A DNA stretch of 64,000 nucleotides from an uncultured Thermoguttaceae bacterium. Its GTDB lineage: Bacteria > Planctomycetota > Planctomycetia > Pirellulales > Thermoguttaceae. Below are positions 8,993 through 16,657 of the stretch, one piece after another. Every line of letters begins with the position of its first letter. Positions within the stretch are counted from its first letter, which is position 1. The notes under the pieces were generated by a model. That model did not search any database and was not told where the DNA came from. It saw only the letters and a program-made list of their open reading frames with translations. Made by a program: the position numbers and the translations under genes. The DNA is taken from assembly GCA_937951625.1 (NCBI GenBank), contig CALFBP010000002.1:25495-89494 (forward strand), read 5' to 3'.

Positions 8993-11656
8993 ATGTTGCG
9001 GCAAGTGGCTTCGACGCTGAGTTTGGTCCTTGTGTGGGCAGCGTCCGGCGGGTCTCGGGCGGAGGAAACTTGGACGCCGTTTCATTTGCCCTGGGAGGCC
9101 CCGGCCGAGGCCGTGGCCGACGCCCGATTCCTGCTCGATCCCCCCGCGGGAAAACACGGTCCAATCACTGTGCGCGACGGCCATTTCCATTTTGCCAACG
9201 GCGATCGCGTGCGGTTTTGGGGGACGAACGTGTCGGGGGAGGGCTGCCTGCCGCCGCGCGAGCTGGCCGGTCGGGTTGCCGATCGGCTGGCGAAATTCGG
9301 CTTTAATCTGGTCCGCTTCCATGGCCTCGATTCCCGGTGGGGCAAAGCGCTTTTTCCCCCCAATGCTCAAGACACGCAGCATTTCGACGAGGCCCAGCTC
9401 GACAAGCTCGATTACTTCATTGCCGAGTTGGAGAAGCGCGGGATCTACATCAATTTGAACCTGCACGTCGCACGCCATTTTCAGCCGGGCGACGGTCTGC
9501 CCGAGACCGAGCTTCTCGGTTACGCCAAATACTGCGTGATTTTCAACCCACGGATGATCGAACTTCAGAAGGACTACGCACGGAAGCTGCTGGGACATCG
9601 CAACCGCTACACGGGCCGGACCTATGCCGAGGATCCGGCCGTGGTGATCGTGGAGTTGACCAACGAGAACTCGCTTTTTGGCGGCTGGACGCGCGGGTTT
9701 CTCCGGGGGCGGCAGACGCAGCGGAATCCCGGCACGTGGGCCGACATCCCGCCCTTTTACGGCAAGCAGTTGACGCAATTCTACAACGAATGGCTTGTGA
9801 AACGCTATGGCACGCGCGAGGCGTTGGCCGCGGCATGGCGAGGCGGCGCCCGAAAGCCTGGCCCCCAACTGCTGCTTAACGGCGCATTCCGCGAAGGGAC
9901 GCGGGGCTGGGAACTTACGCGGCAAAAGACGGCCGCGGCCGAGTTCGCCGTGTCCCCGGACGCCCCCGACGGAAAGCCGTGCGTCAAAGTCACCGTGACT
10001 CAGCCCGGCCAGGAATCGTGGTACGTCATGCTCACCCAGCGCGGCTTGAAGCTGGAAAAGGGCAATCAATATCGGGTGGCGTTCCGTGCCCGGGCCTCGG
10101 CCCCGCGGCGACTGGCCGCCGAGGTGTGCCATAGCTCGCCCTACCGCGGCTACGGCAGCGCCCGCTTCGAGGTGGGAACAACCTGGCAGGATTTCCAGTT
10201 CACCTTCACGGCGCCGGAAGACGACGATCAGGTTCGGCTCAGCTTCCACTTCGGCGACAAAACGGGCACGGCATGGATCGCCGACGTGATCCTGCATGAG
10301 GCCCCCTGCTACGGCCTGCGGGACGATGAGGACCCGCAGCGCGGGACCGTGCGCCGACTGGAGCCGGAAGAGTTCGCTAGCCACACCGTCGAACGTTTCC
10401 GAGATGAAGGCCGCTTCTACTACGACTTGGAGAGCGGTTACAACCAGCAGATGTACCGATTCCTCCGCGAAGAACTGAAGGTCCAAGCGCTCATCGAAGG
10501 TACGAACCACAACTATGGCTTGCCCAGCCTCCGGGCACAGTCGCTGATGGACCTGATGGATTGCCACGCCTATTGGCAGCATCCCCGATTTCCGCGTCAA
10601 CCGTGGTCCCGCACCGACTGGGACATCGGCAACACGCCCATGCTCGACGCCCCGGAAAAAAACTGCTTCTCCCAACTTTGTCGATCCGCGGTGTTGGGCA
10701 AGCCCTTCACCGTCAGCGAATACAACCACCCGTTCCCCAACGAATACGGCAGCGAGATGCCGTTGCTTCTGGCCGCTTATGCGAGTTTACAGGACTGGGA
10801 CGCCGTGTACGGCTACACGTTCCTGCACCGCTGGACAGAACGCGAACTGAGTGGCGACGTAGTGACGGGCTACTTCGACTTGGTCAACGAAGTTAGCAAA
10901 ATGGCCCAGATGCCGGTGGCTTCCCTCCTTTTTCAGAGGCAGTTTGTCCGTCCCGCCGAAAAGCTGATCCAGGTCGCTTACGACGAGGCGCGCACCTACG
11001 ACAGCCTTAAGGAGAGACGCAGCGATCGAATCGAGTTCTATCTGGAAGGCGAGATGTCGCCTCTGCTGCCGCTGGTGCATCGATTTCGGGTAAAGCAGTT
11101 CGATGCGCCGCGGACGACCCGGGCCGCCGACCTCGGCTTCACCCCACCCCAGGGCCGCATCGCCAGCGATACTGGCGAACTGGTTTGGGAAGTGGGCGAG
11201 AAGGGCACTGGTCGCTTGTCCATCGATACGCCGCGCGTGCAGGCTGCGGTGGGTTGGATCGGCGGTAAGACGCTGTCTACGGCCGACGCTGAATTCCGCC
11301 TCAAGACGCCGTTTGGCGCCGTTAGTCTCGTCGCCCTCGACGAACAGCCGCTGGCAACGTCCACGAAGATCCTGCTGGTTGCTGCTGCCCGCTCGGCCAA
11401 CTCCGGCATGAAGTGGAACCCGGAGCGGACGAGCATCAACGACAATTGGGGAGGTCCGCCGCTTTTGATCGAGGTCGTCGAAGGGCAAATCACGCTGCGT
11501 CGAGGCGAGCGGGCGGCGGAACTCAAACTCACGCCGCTGGATGGCCGCGGCGTGCCAAGGAAACAATCGGGCGTCGCGCTTGCCAAACGCGGCGATCGCC
11601 GGGTAATTCCGCTACGTGCCCAGGATGCCACGGTGTGGTTTGTGCTCGAACCGTGA
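8993..11656 (+). CDS. Secreted glycoside hydrolase (GH5-like barrel) with an inserted carbohydrate-binding module
   Basis: An 887-residue exported protein. The ATG at 8993 follows a strong AAAGGAGG site and begins a signal peptide (MLRQVASTLSLVLVWAASGG); the frame is open to 8846, but that part is not supported. The N-terminal barrel half starts HFANGDRVRFWGTNVSG and carries FNLVRFHGLD, INLNLHV and the acid/base motif VELTNENSLFG near residue 222. Residues about 290-440 read as a CBM4_9-like beta-sandwich (LLLNGAFREGTRGWEL ... WIADVILHE). The barrel resumes afterwards, with the candidate nucleophile in FTVSEYNHP near residue 574. A beta-rich tail ends the protein. The substrate is probably a plant or microbial polysaccharide, not determined. 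Confidence 0.8.
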   Translation: MLRQVASTLSLVLVWAASGGSRAEETWTPFHLPWEAPAEAVADARFLLDPPAGKHGPITVRDGHFHFANGDRVRFWGTNVSGEGCLPPRELAGRVADRLAKFGFNLVRFHGLDSRWGKALFPPNAQDTQHFDEAQLDKLDYFIAELEKRGIYINLNLHVARHFQPGDGLPETELLGYAKYCVIFNPRMIELQKDYARKLLGHRNRYTGRTYAEDPAVVIVELTNENSLFGGWTRGFLRGRQTQRNPGTWADIPPFYGKQLTQFYNEWLVKRYGTREALAAAWRGGARKPGPQLLLNGAFREGTRGWELTRQKTAAAEFAVSPDAPDGKPCVKVTVTQPGQESWYVMLTQRGLKLEKGNQYRVAFRARASAPRRLAAEVCHSSPYRGYGSARFEVGTTWQDFQFTFTAPEDDDQVRLSFHFGDKTGTAWIADVILHEAPCYGLRDDEDPQRGTVRRLEPEEFASHTVERFRDEGRFYYDLESGYNQQMYRFLREELKVQALIEGTNHNYGLPSLRAQSLMDLMDCHAYWQHPRFPRQPWSRTDWDIGNTPMLDAPEKNCFSQLCRSAVLGKPFTVSEYNHPFPNEYGSEMPLLLAAYASLQDWDAVYGYTFLHRWTERELSGDVVTGYFDLVNEVSKMAQMPVASLLFQRQFVRPAEKLIQVAYDEARTYDSLKERRSDRIEFYLEGEMSPLLPLVHRFRVKQFDAPRTTRAADLGFTPPQGRIASDTGELVWEVGEKGTGRLSIDTPRVQAAVGWIGGKTLSTADAEFRLKTPFGAVSLVALDEQPLATSTKILLVAAARSANSGMKWNPERTSINDNWGGPPLLIEVVEGQITLRRGERAAELKLTPLDGRGVPRKQSGVALAKRGDRRVIPLRAQDATVWFVLEP

Positions 11657-11724
11657 TCGGGCCAACTGGGCCACAGAGTCGCCTCCAGCCCCCGCGCGTT
11701 TTCGGCCTTCCTGGGTTTCGAGCT

Positions 11725-12843
11725 TTAACGTCGGGCCATGGAGCGAAGGATTTCCACGCCGCGCTCGATCACCGCGTCGGGCGCCGCGTAGGAGATGCGG
11801 AAATGCGTGTCGCGTTGGCTGAAGACGTTGCCCGGGATGATCAACAGTTTGTGCCTGGTGATCGCCTCGTGGACGAACTCGGTGGCATTATCGCGCGGCG
11901 CGCGGGGAAAACAGTAGAAAGCCCCGCCAGGCGTCGCCAGCTCATAAACATCCTTGAGCGCCTCGACCACCAAATCGCGCTTGTGGCGATAGGCGTCAAT
12001 CTGCGGGCCCATGTCGATGTCCAAGGCGGCGGCCCCGGCCAGTTGAAACGGATGGGGAGCGCACACGAAGCTGTATTGTTGCAGCTTGATCATCTCTTGG
12101 ATCACCGCCTTCGGCCCATGGGCGAATCCCAACCGCCAACCTGGCATCCCGTAGGTCTTGCTGAAGCCGTCCACGACGATCGTTTCCGGGTAAAACTCGG
12201 CGGGCGAGACGAAGGGGCCGTCGTAGCAGAACTCGCGGTAGATCTCGTCGCTAATCAAAGCCAAGTTCCGTTCCGCGGCCAATTCAGCCAACCCACGGAC
12301 CTCTTCCCGTGAGGCGACCACGCCGGTCGGGTTCGCTGGGCTGTTGAACACGATCGCCTTGGTTCGCGGGGTGATGGCCGCGGCCACCCGGTCGAGCGGG
12401 ATGCGGAAGTCGGGATAGGTGTCGATCCGCACGGGCCTGCCGCCGCATACGCCGGCCAAAGCGTCGTACAACACAAAGCATGGATCGAACACGATCACTT
12501 CGTCGCCGGGATCGACTAGCGCGAGCAAGGCCAACATCAGCCCGCCGCTCGTGCCGCACGTGACGAACACCTCCCGGTCCGCATGAGGGTACTGTTGGGC
12601 GATACGGGCCTTGAGCTTGTCCAAAAGCGGCGCCACGCCTTGGGTCACCGCATAGCCGTTCTTGCGACTTTCGATGGCCTCGATGGCCGCCCGACGAGCC
12701 GCTTCCGGCACGTCGAAATCCGGCTGGCCGATCGAGAGGTTGATGGGGTCGGTCAGGTTGGCCGCCAGGTCGAAAATCTTGCGGATTCCCGAGCTGTCGA
12801 AGCACTTCGTGCGTTGGGCGATCCACTGCATAGGCATCAACAT
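11725..12843 (-). CDS. Pyridoxal-phosphate aminotransferase, class I/II
   Basis: A fold-type I aminotransferase of about 372 residues. Clear family motifs in order are LSIGQPDFDVP, GYAVTQG, VTCGTSGGLMLAL (cofactor phosphate binding), NSPANPTG, ISDEIYREF (Asp and Tyr contacting PLP), and VDGFSKTYGMPGWRLGF with the Schiff-base Lys near residue 229. The C-terminal Arg that binds the substrate carboxylate lies in DTHFRISYA. It resembles the aspartate-aminotransferase group, but the amino acid substrate is not clear. Three in-frame ATGs (12843, 12837, 12831) are equally possible; the frame stays open to 13005, but without family-like sequence. Confidence 0.88.
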   Translation of the reverse strand: MLMPMQWIAQRTKCFDSSGIRKIFDLAANLTDPINLSIGQPDFDVPEAARRAAIEAIESRKNGYAVTQGVAPLLDKLKARIAQQYPHADREVFVTCGTSGGLMLALLALVDPGDEVIVFDPCFVLYDALAGVCGGRPVRIDTYPDFRIPLDRVAAAITPRTKAIVFNSPANPTGVVASREEVRGLAELAAERNLALISDEIYREFCYDGPFVSPAEFYPETIVVDGFSKTYGMPGWRLGFAHGPKAVIQEMIKLQQYSFVCAPHPFQLAGAAALDIDMGPQIDAYRHKRDLVVEALKDVYELATPGGAFYCFPRAPRDNATEFVHEAITRHKLLIIPGNVFSQRDTHFRISYAAPDAVIERGVEILRSMARR

Positions 12844-13417
12844 GCAAGGCGAAAAAAGGACGCGAGCGGATTCGGGAAAAATCCTCCCGCGGAGGTCCTC
12901 AACGTTGAGATCGGCTCTCCACCAAGGCCCAAGATCTCGCGAGTACGCGGTACCGGGGCAGCTCCGTCCAAGGGGCTGCGTTGGTAACTGAGGAAACCGC
13001 CACAATAACGTGTTTCCTCAAAGGCCCTCGAAGAGCCGCCCTGATTATGCGTCGCCGGATCGCCCACGACAAGTCGCCGTAATTACGACTACGCTCGCGG
13101 ACTGCCTCCTGGGAGAGGCTTTCCTTGATCCGCCGCAGTGGCCAAAAGCGGGAGAGCATGATTTCCCCATTTAAAGGCGATCGCAGAGCGCGCCGAGATC
13201 ACTCAACGAAAGCCCCTACCCACCGTTTGCTGGGCAGGACAGGAGCGTCCACGCGGGGGGTGGCGATCCGCCACCCATAGAAGTCCACTCCCCGACGGAA
13301 ACGAAGGGAACGGCCCCTTTTGCCGCGTGGGAGATGAAACCCGGGCGGTTGTCGGGCAGTTGCCCGCCAACTGGAGACAGCCCGAAAAATTCACCGCGAG
13401 AGGACCCTAATGGTCCC
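12844..13417. other. Long intergenic region with a perfect hairpin
   Basis: No convincing gene is present between the aminotransferase and arsR. The main structure is a perfect 8-base-pair hairpin (GGGTGGCG-ATC-CGCCACCC, 13258-13276). A shorter one, GGACC-CTAAT-GGTCC, lies just before the arsR promoter. Neither is followed by a T run, so they are poor intrinsic terminators. I recognise no riboswitch. Confidence 0.4.
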
Positions 13418-13446
13418 TTGACGAAACTAGGGCGGCGGGATATCGT
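13418..13446 (+). promoter_or_regulatory. arsR promoter
   Basis: TTGACG (13418-13423) is followed after exactly 17 bases by TATCGT (13441-13446). It lies 32 bases before the arsR start codon. The -10 hexamer repeats the half-site of the operator that overlaps its downstream side, which is the usual layout for an autorepressed ArsR promoter. Confidence 0.65.
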
Positions 13447-13466
13447 TTATCGTAGATGTACGATAT
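13440..13466. promoter_or_regulatory. ArsR operator (nested inverted repeats)
   Basis: A perfect inverted repeat TATCGTA-GATG-TACGATA lies at 13448-13465. A third half-site at 13440-13446 (ATATCGT) pairs with ACGATAT at 13460-13466, giving nested symmetry. The position between the -10 hexamer and the ribosome binding site is right for autorepression by the ArsR encoded immediately downstream. Related sequence (TATCGACGATG) recurs at about 13853 in front of the next gene. Confidence 0.65.
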
Positions 13467-13478
13467 AAGGAGGTGGGG

Positions 13479-13808
13479 ATGAAACGCCAGTTTTGCTCGG
13501 AGGGTGACGAGAACACCGCCAAACGGCTGGCCGAACCACTGGACGCCGACGAACAGTTGGCGCGGTACGCCAAGGCGCTTGGGCACCCGGCGCGGGTGAA
13601 GATCCTTCGTATGCTCGCCCGGCAGAGAGAGTGCATCTGCGGGGAAATGGTCGCTGAACTGCCGCTGGCGCAATCGACCGTATCGCAGCACTTGAAGATC
13701 CTTAAATTGGCAGGATTGATTCAGGGGGAGATCGATGGCGCCCGGGTCCGCTATTGCATCACCCCCAAGGCGCTGCGTCGGCTGAGGAGGCTGGTGAGGC
13801 AGTTGTAG
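13479..13808 (+). CDS. arsR: ArsR-family metalloid-responsive repressor
   Basis: A 109-residue winged-helix repressor that would dissociate from DNA on binding As(III) or a similar thiophilic ion. The helix-turn-helix is [19 protein letters not shown] (residues about 67-85), and the wing is GARVRYCI. The sensing motif is RECICGEM at the start of the helix before it, matching the CxC (ELCVCDL-type) arsenic site. A further Cys sits at residue 6. The ATG at 13479 is set behind a strong AAGGAGG; a GTG two codons upstream would overlap that site. It is the first gene of the cluster reaching to the ASKHA gene. Confidence 0.9.
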   Translation: MKRQFCSEGDENTAKRLAEPLDADEQLARYAKALGHPARVKILRMLARQRECICGEMVAELPLAQSTVSQHLKILKLAGLIQGEIDGARVRYCITPKALRRLRRLVRQL

Positions 13809-13897
13809 GCGCCGGCAGGCACGGCGATTTTCGGGGGTCGAAACTTTCGTATATCGACGATGGACAATTCAACCGATGGCAAAGGGAGGTATGGGTC

Positions 13898-14122
13898 ATG
13901 CCGACGTATGACTATGTGTGTGAGGACTGCGGGAAAGCATTTGGAGTGCATATCACGATGGCTCGGTATACCGAGGGATACAAGGCGAAGTGCCCCGATT
14001 GCGGATCGGGGAAAACAATCCGTACGTTCACGCCGGTCAATGTGCTTACCTCTCGGGCCAGCAGGGGCGTTCCGTTTGGCGGTTGCGGCCCGGCGGCCGG
14101 CCCTGGCTGCTGCGGTTCATAG
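13898..14122 (+). CDS. FmdB-type zinc-ribbon protein with a Cys-Cys tail
   Basis: A 74-residue protein. The N-terminus MPTYDYVCEDCGKAF with CPDCGSG about 25 residues later gives the CxxC...CxxC zinc ribbon of the FmdB/putative-regulatory-protein family. The C-terminus is Gly-rich and ends GPAAGPGCCGS, with another Cys in GGCGP, so a vicinal Cys pair hangs on a flexible tail. The start ATG follows AAAGGGAGG. Function of the family is poorly known. Its place directly after arsR, and the matching tail on the next gene product, suggest that the tail binds a metal or metalloid (inference). Confidence 0.85.
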   Translation: MPTYDYVCEDCGKAFGVHITMARYTEGYKAKCPDCGSGKTIRTFTPVNVLTSRASRGVPFGGCGPAAGPGCCGS

Positions 14123-14134
14123 GAGGCAGCTCGA

Positions 14135-14539
14135 ATGGTTTTTCCTTTTCAAACCCCACTCGATAGCGCCGTGGCTCAGGCAGCCAAGGCGCTGGCGCAC
14201 ACCCTTCAGGCCACGCCGGAATGGGAGGAGTGGCGCAGCGCAGAGGCAGCCTTCGAGGGCGACGCGGAACTCTGCGCTCTGATGGACCGCTATCGCATCC
14301 TCGCTGAGCGGTGGCGAAGTGCCCGAGCAAACGGCAAGCCCCTACCGGGCGAGGACGCCATGGAAGTGGCCGAGGTGGAGGAGAAAATCCGCGGGCACCG
14401 GCTCTTTGCGCGGCGGCAGCGGGCGATCGAGGAGTTGACGGCCTTGTTCTTGGAGACCAACCAGGTCGTGACCGAGGCGCTGGGGATTGACTTCGCCGCC
14501 AATGCCGTTCCTCGAGGCGGAGGAGGGTGCTGTGGCTGA
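14135..14539 (+). CDS. YlbF/YmcA-like helical protein with a Cys-Cys tail
   Basis: A 134-residue, almost entirely helical protein with the features of the YlbF/YmcA (DUF964) family: a charged heptad-rich body, the segment LDSAVAQAAKALAHTLQATPEWEEWRSAEAAF, and FLETNQVVTEALGIDF near the end. YlbF and YmcA form a complex in Bacillus that acts in RNA processing and biofilm control, but members in metal-resistance clusters are uncharacterised. Unusually, the chain ends RGGGGCCG, a vicinal Cys pair like that of the preceding zinc-ribbon protein. It starts 12 bases after that gene, and its end overlaps the next start. Confidence 0.82.
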   Translation: MVFPFQTPLDSAVAQAAKALAHTLQATPEWEEWRSAEAAFEGDAELCALMDRYRILAERWRSARANGKPLPGEDAMEVAEVEEKIRGHRLFARRQRAIEELTALFLETNQVVTEALGIDFAANAVPRGGGGCCG

Positions 14540-14789
14540 AGCTCTCGACGCGGCGACCAAAGAACTGGTGGGTATCGCCGCCGCGGTCGCCGGCCATTGT
14601 CAACCCTGTTTTGTCTATCACTACAAGCAAGCATTGGCTTTGGGTGTGCCCGTCGCGGCCATCCAGGCGGCCGTGGAACTCGCCCGCGCCGTGCGCGGCG
14701 CGGGGGATCGGCACATGGACGAGTTCGTCGTACGCCGCATGACTGGTGCGGGAAAAGAAAGCTTGGAGGAAATGAACAACGATGAATAG
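14532..14789 (+). CDS. AhpD-like / carboxymuconolactone decarboxylase-family protein
   Basis: An 85-residue all-helical protein with the AhpD/CMD core: ALDAATKELVGIAAAVAGHCQPCFVYHYKQALALGVP, where CQPC is the redox CxxC and the following His is the usual partner residue. It could be a thiol-based reductase. I chose the GTG at 14532 because GGAGGAGGG lies at the right distance; ATG 14502 or TTG 14487 would lengthen it inside the previous gene. It overlaps the upstream stop by 8 bases and the downstream start by 8, so the three genes are translationally coupled. Confidence 0.82.
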   Translation: MAEALDAATKELVGIAAAVAGHCQPCFVYHYKQALALGVPVAAIQAAVELARAVRGAGDRHMDEFVVRRMTGAGKESLEEMNNDE

Positions 14790-16188
14790 GCACGAATCCG
14801 GCACCGGGGCGGGCTCGGTGGAGCTTTCCTCGGCATCGCCAGCTCTGGAGACCCCGGCAGGGGCTGCCTCCCATGCCTCTTTCCGACCCACGGGCACCAT
14901 GTGGTTTTACCTGGCGGCCGTGGTCGTCATGTATCTAAGCGCGCTGGTGTATGCTTCCGTAAACGGGTTGTCGCTTTCTTCGCTCTACTGGTATGGTCTG
15001 CTCCAGCCCCCGGGAATCAGCAGCGAAGACGCGCGACTTGCGGAGATCGAAACCCCCCTCTCCTGGAACATCCCCCAGGTAGCCTGGTTCGTGTATATCA
15101 AGGGGGCGGCGGTCCTGGTGGAACTCTTCCAATACTGGGTGATCGGGATGCTGATCGCCGCGGGCCTGATCGTGTTCGTTTCCTGGGAGAAAGTCCGAGC
15201 GAAAATGGGATTCGGAGGGTTCAAGGCGAATCTTCTGGCAACGATGGCGGGTGCAGTGATCCCGATTTGTTCCTGCGGTGTCGTGCCGGTGTTGGCGGGA
15301 ATGGTGGAGGCGGGGATTCCCCTCGCCCCGACCATGGCCTTTCTCATTGCGGCCCCCATGCTCAACGTGCCGACGGTGTTCATGACGGCCGGGGTCTTGG
15401 GCTGGCCGATGGCCATTGCCCGCATCGTGGCCACCTTCGGCATCGCCCTGACGGTGGGAGAAGTGCTTTCCCGCTGGCAGCGGAAACACCGAAGCCCACG
15501 CAAGTTCCTCAAGATTCATGTCCCCCCGCGGCTTTCGCCTGAGATGCAACGCTTTGCATTCCAATTCGGGCTTCTGGCCAGCAAGCATCCCAACGGTGTT
15601 CGGGCGGACCAACTCGGGCCGGATGGTGAACAGAAGCTCGTGCTACTAGAGGAGGCTGGCCTGGTAGAAAGCTCCCCCGCTGGCCTGTGGACGCTCGTGG
15701 AAGCCGAGACCGGACAGATCAAGAGCGTGGGAGCCTGCGCCATTCTTCCGGAGGGAGGCGCCGTGGAGAGAACGCTGGGGCAAAAGTTCGCCGAGATGTT
15801 CCGCTTGGGCCTGCGGCTGTTTATCCAACTGAACGGCTATCTGCTGCTGGCGGTCCTGATCGCCGGCGCGATCAAGGTCCTCTTGCCCACCAAGCTGATC
15901 ACGGACTGGGTCGGCGGGACCGCGCTGAACAGCGTGCTGGTGGCCGCCTTCGTCGCAGTGTTAGGGTATGTTTGCACCTACGTGGAGGTGCCCACCGCAC
16001 TGGCGCTGATGAGCAAAGGGATGGGCCCGGGTTCGACGCTGGCCTATTTGCTCGGCGGTCCCGGGCTGTCCCTGCCCTCGATCGCCATGCTGTCCGGCGT
16101 GTTCCGGTCGAGGGTGCTCGTCCTCTACGTAGGCGTATCATTTGTCGGCTGCGTGGTGGCGGGCTACATCTACAATCTGTTCTTTTGA
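14782..16188 (+). CDS. CSCG permease (DUF318/ArsP-like) with a cytoplasmic insert
   Basis: A 468-residue polytopic inner-membrane protein. Eight or more hydrophobic helices are visible, and the family signature ICSCGVVPVLAGM lies near residue 165, followed by AAPMLNVPTVFMT. Members of this permease family include ArsP, which exports trivalent organoarsenicals, and relatives linked to copper or zinc export. Between the two membrane halves (residues about 235-340) is a soluble segment with winged-helix-like character (LLASKHPNGVRADQL ... LLEEAGLVESSPAGLWTLVEAE). The second half ends in a further helix bundle containing YVEVPTALALMSKG. It is central to the cluster and is the likely exporter. Confidence 0.85.
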   Translation: MNRHESGTGAGSVELSSASPALETPAGAASHASFRPTGTMWFYLAAVVVMYLSALVYASVNGLSLSSLYWYGLLQPPGISSEDARLAEIETPLSWNIPQVAWFVYIKGAAVLVELFQYWVIGMLIAAGLIVFVSWEKVRAKMGFGGFKANLLATMAGAVIPICSCGVVPVLAGMVEAGIPLAPTMAFLIAAPMLNVPTVFMTAGVLGWPMAIARIVATFGIALTVGEVLSRWQRKHRSPRKFLKIHVPPRLSPEMQRFAFQFGLLASKHPNGVRADQLGPDGEQKLVLLEEAGLVESSPAGLWTLVEAETGQIKSVGACAILPEGGAVERTLGQKFAEMFRLGLRLFIQLNGYLLLAVLIAGAIKVLLPTKLITDWVGGTALNSVLVAAFVAVLGYVCTYVEVPTALALMSKGMGPGSTLAYLLGGPGLSLPSIAMLSGVFRSRVLVLYVGVSFVGCVVAGYIYNLFF

Positions 16189-16212
16189 AGCAACGAGGAG
16201 GAATTTGTTCCC

Positions 16213-16554
16213 ATGAACGAAGGGAAAACCATCCTTCGGCTGTACTATGTTCCGTTGAGCTTCCCTTGCGGGCCGCAATCTTCTTGCTGCGGTCCGGTCG
16301 GGCAGAGTGACGAGGAGCTGCGCAACTACGTGACTCAACTTAAAACCCACGTGCCTGACGTGGAAGTGCAAACTATCGACGTCTCCCAAAAGCTTGATCC
16401 TCACCGGGACCGAGCAGCGCTGAAGCTGCTGAACAGCTTCGGCGGAATGGCCTGCCCCATCTTCGCCCTCGACGGCGAGGTGCTTTCGATGGGACCCCCT
16501 ACCATGTCCGAGCTCATCGAGATGGTGAAGGCCAAACTCCCTGCCCGGGCGTGA
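16213..16554 (+). CDS. Thioredoxin-fold-like protein with a CCG motif
   Basis: A 113-residue protein with a predicted beta-alpha-beta start (TILRLYYVPLSFPCGPQSSCCGPVG). The Cys-rich loop CGPQSSCCGP after the first strand sits where thioredoxin-like proteins carry their active site, and where ArsD chaperones carry their As-binding Cys. A later Cys follows in FGGMACPIFALDGEV, where the cis-Pro of the thioredoxin fold is expected, and the chain ends in a helix (MSELIEMVKAKL). I cannot decide between redox protein and metallochaperone. It lies 24 bases after the permease gene behind a good GAGGA site. Confidence 0.7.
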   Translation: MNEGKTILRLYYVPLSFPCGPQSSCCGPVGQSDEELRNYVTQLKTHVPDVEVQTIDVSQKLDPHRDRAALKLLNSFGGMACPIFALDGEVLSMGPPTMSELIEMVKAKLPARA

Positions 16555-16657
16555 AGGCCGAGGGGGGGAAACATCGCAGCCGCCGAGCGGGTGCTCGCTG
16601 CCACCCTTGCCAGCCCAGGAGTGCGCCATCGTGTTGCTCTAGAGGTGAAGACGAGAA

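Noticed and set aside
8939..10729. Minus-strand open frame (596 codons) over the second hydrolase
   Set aside because: Same reason: antisense to a gene with signal peptide and catalytic motifs.
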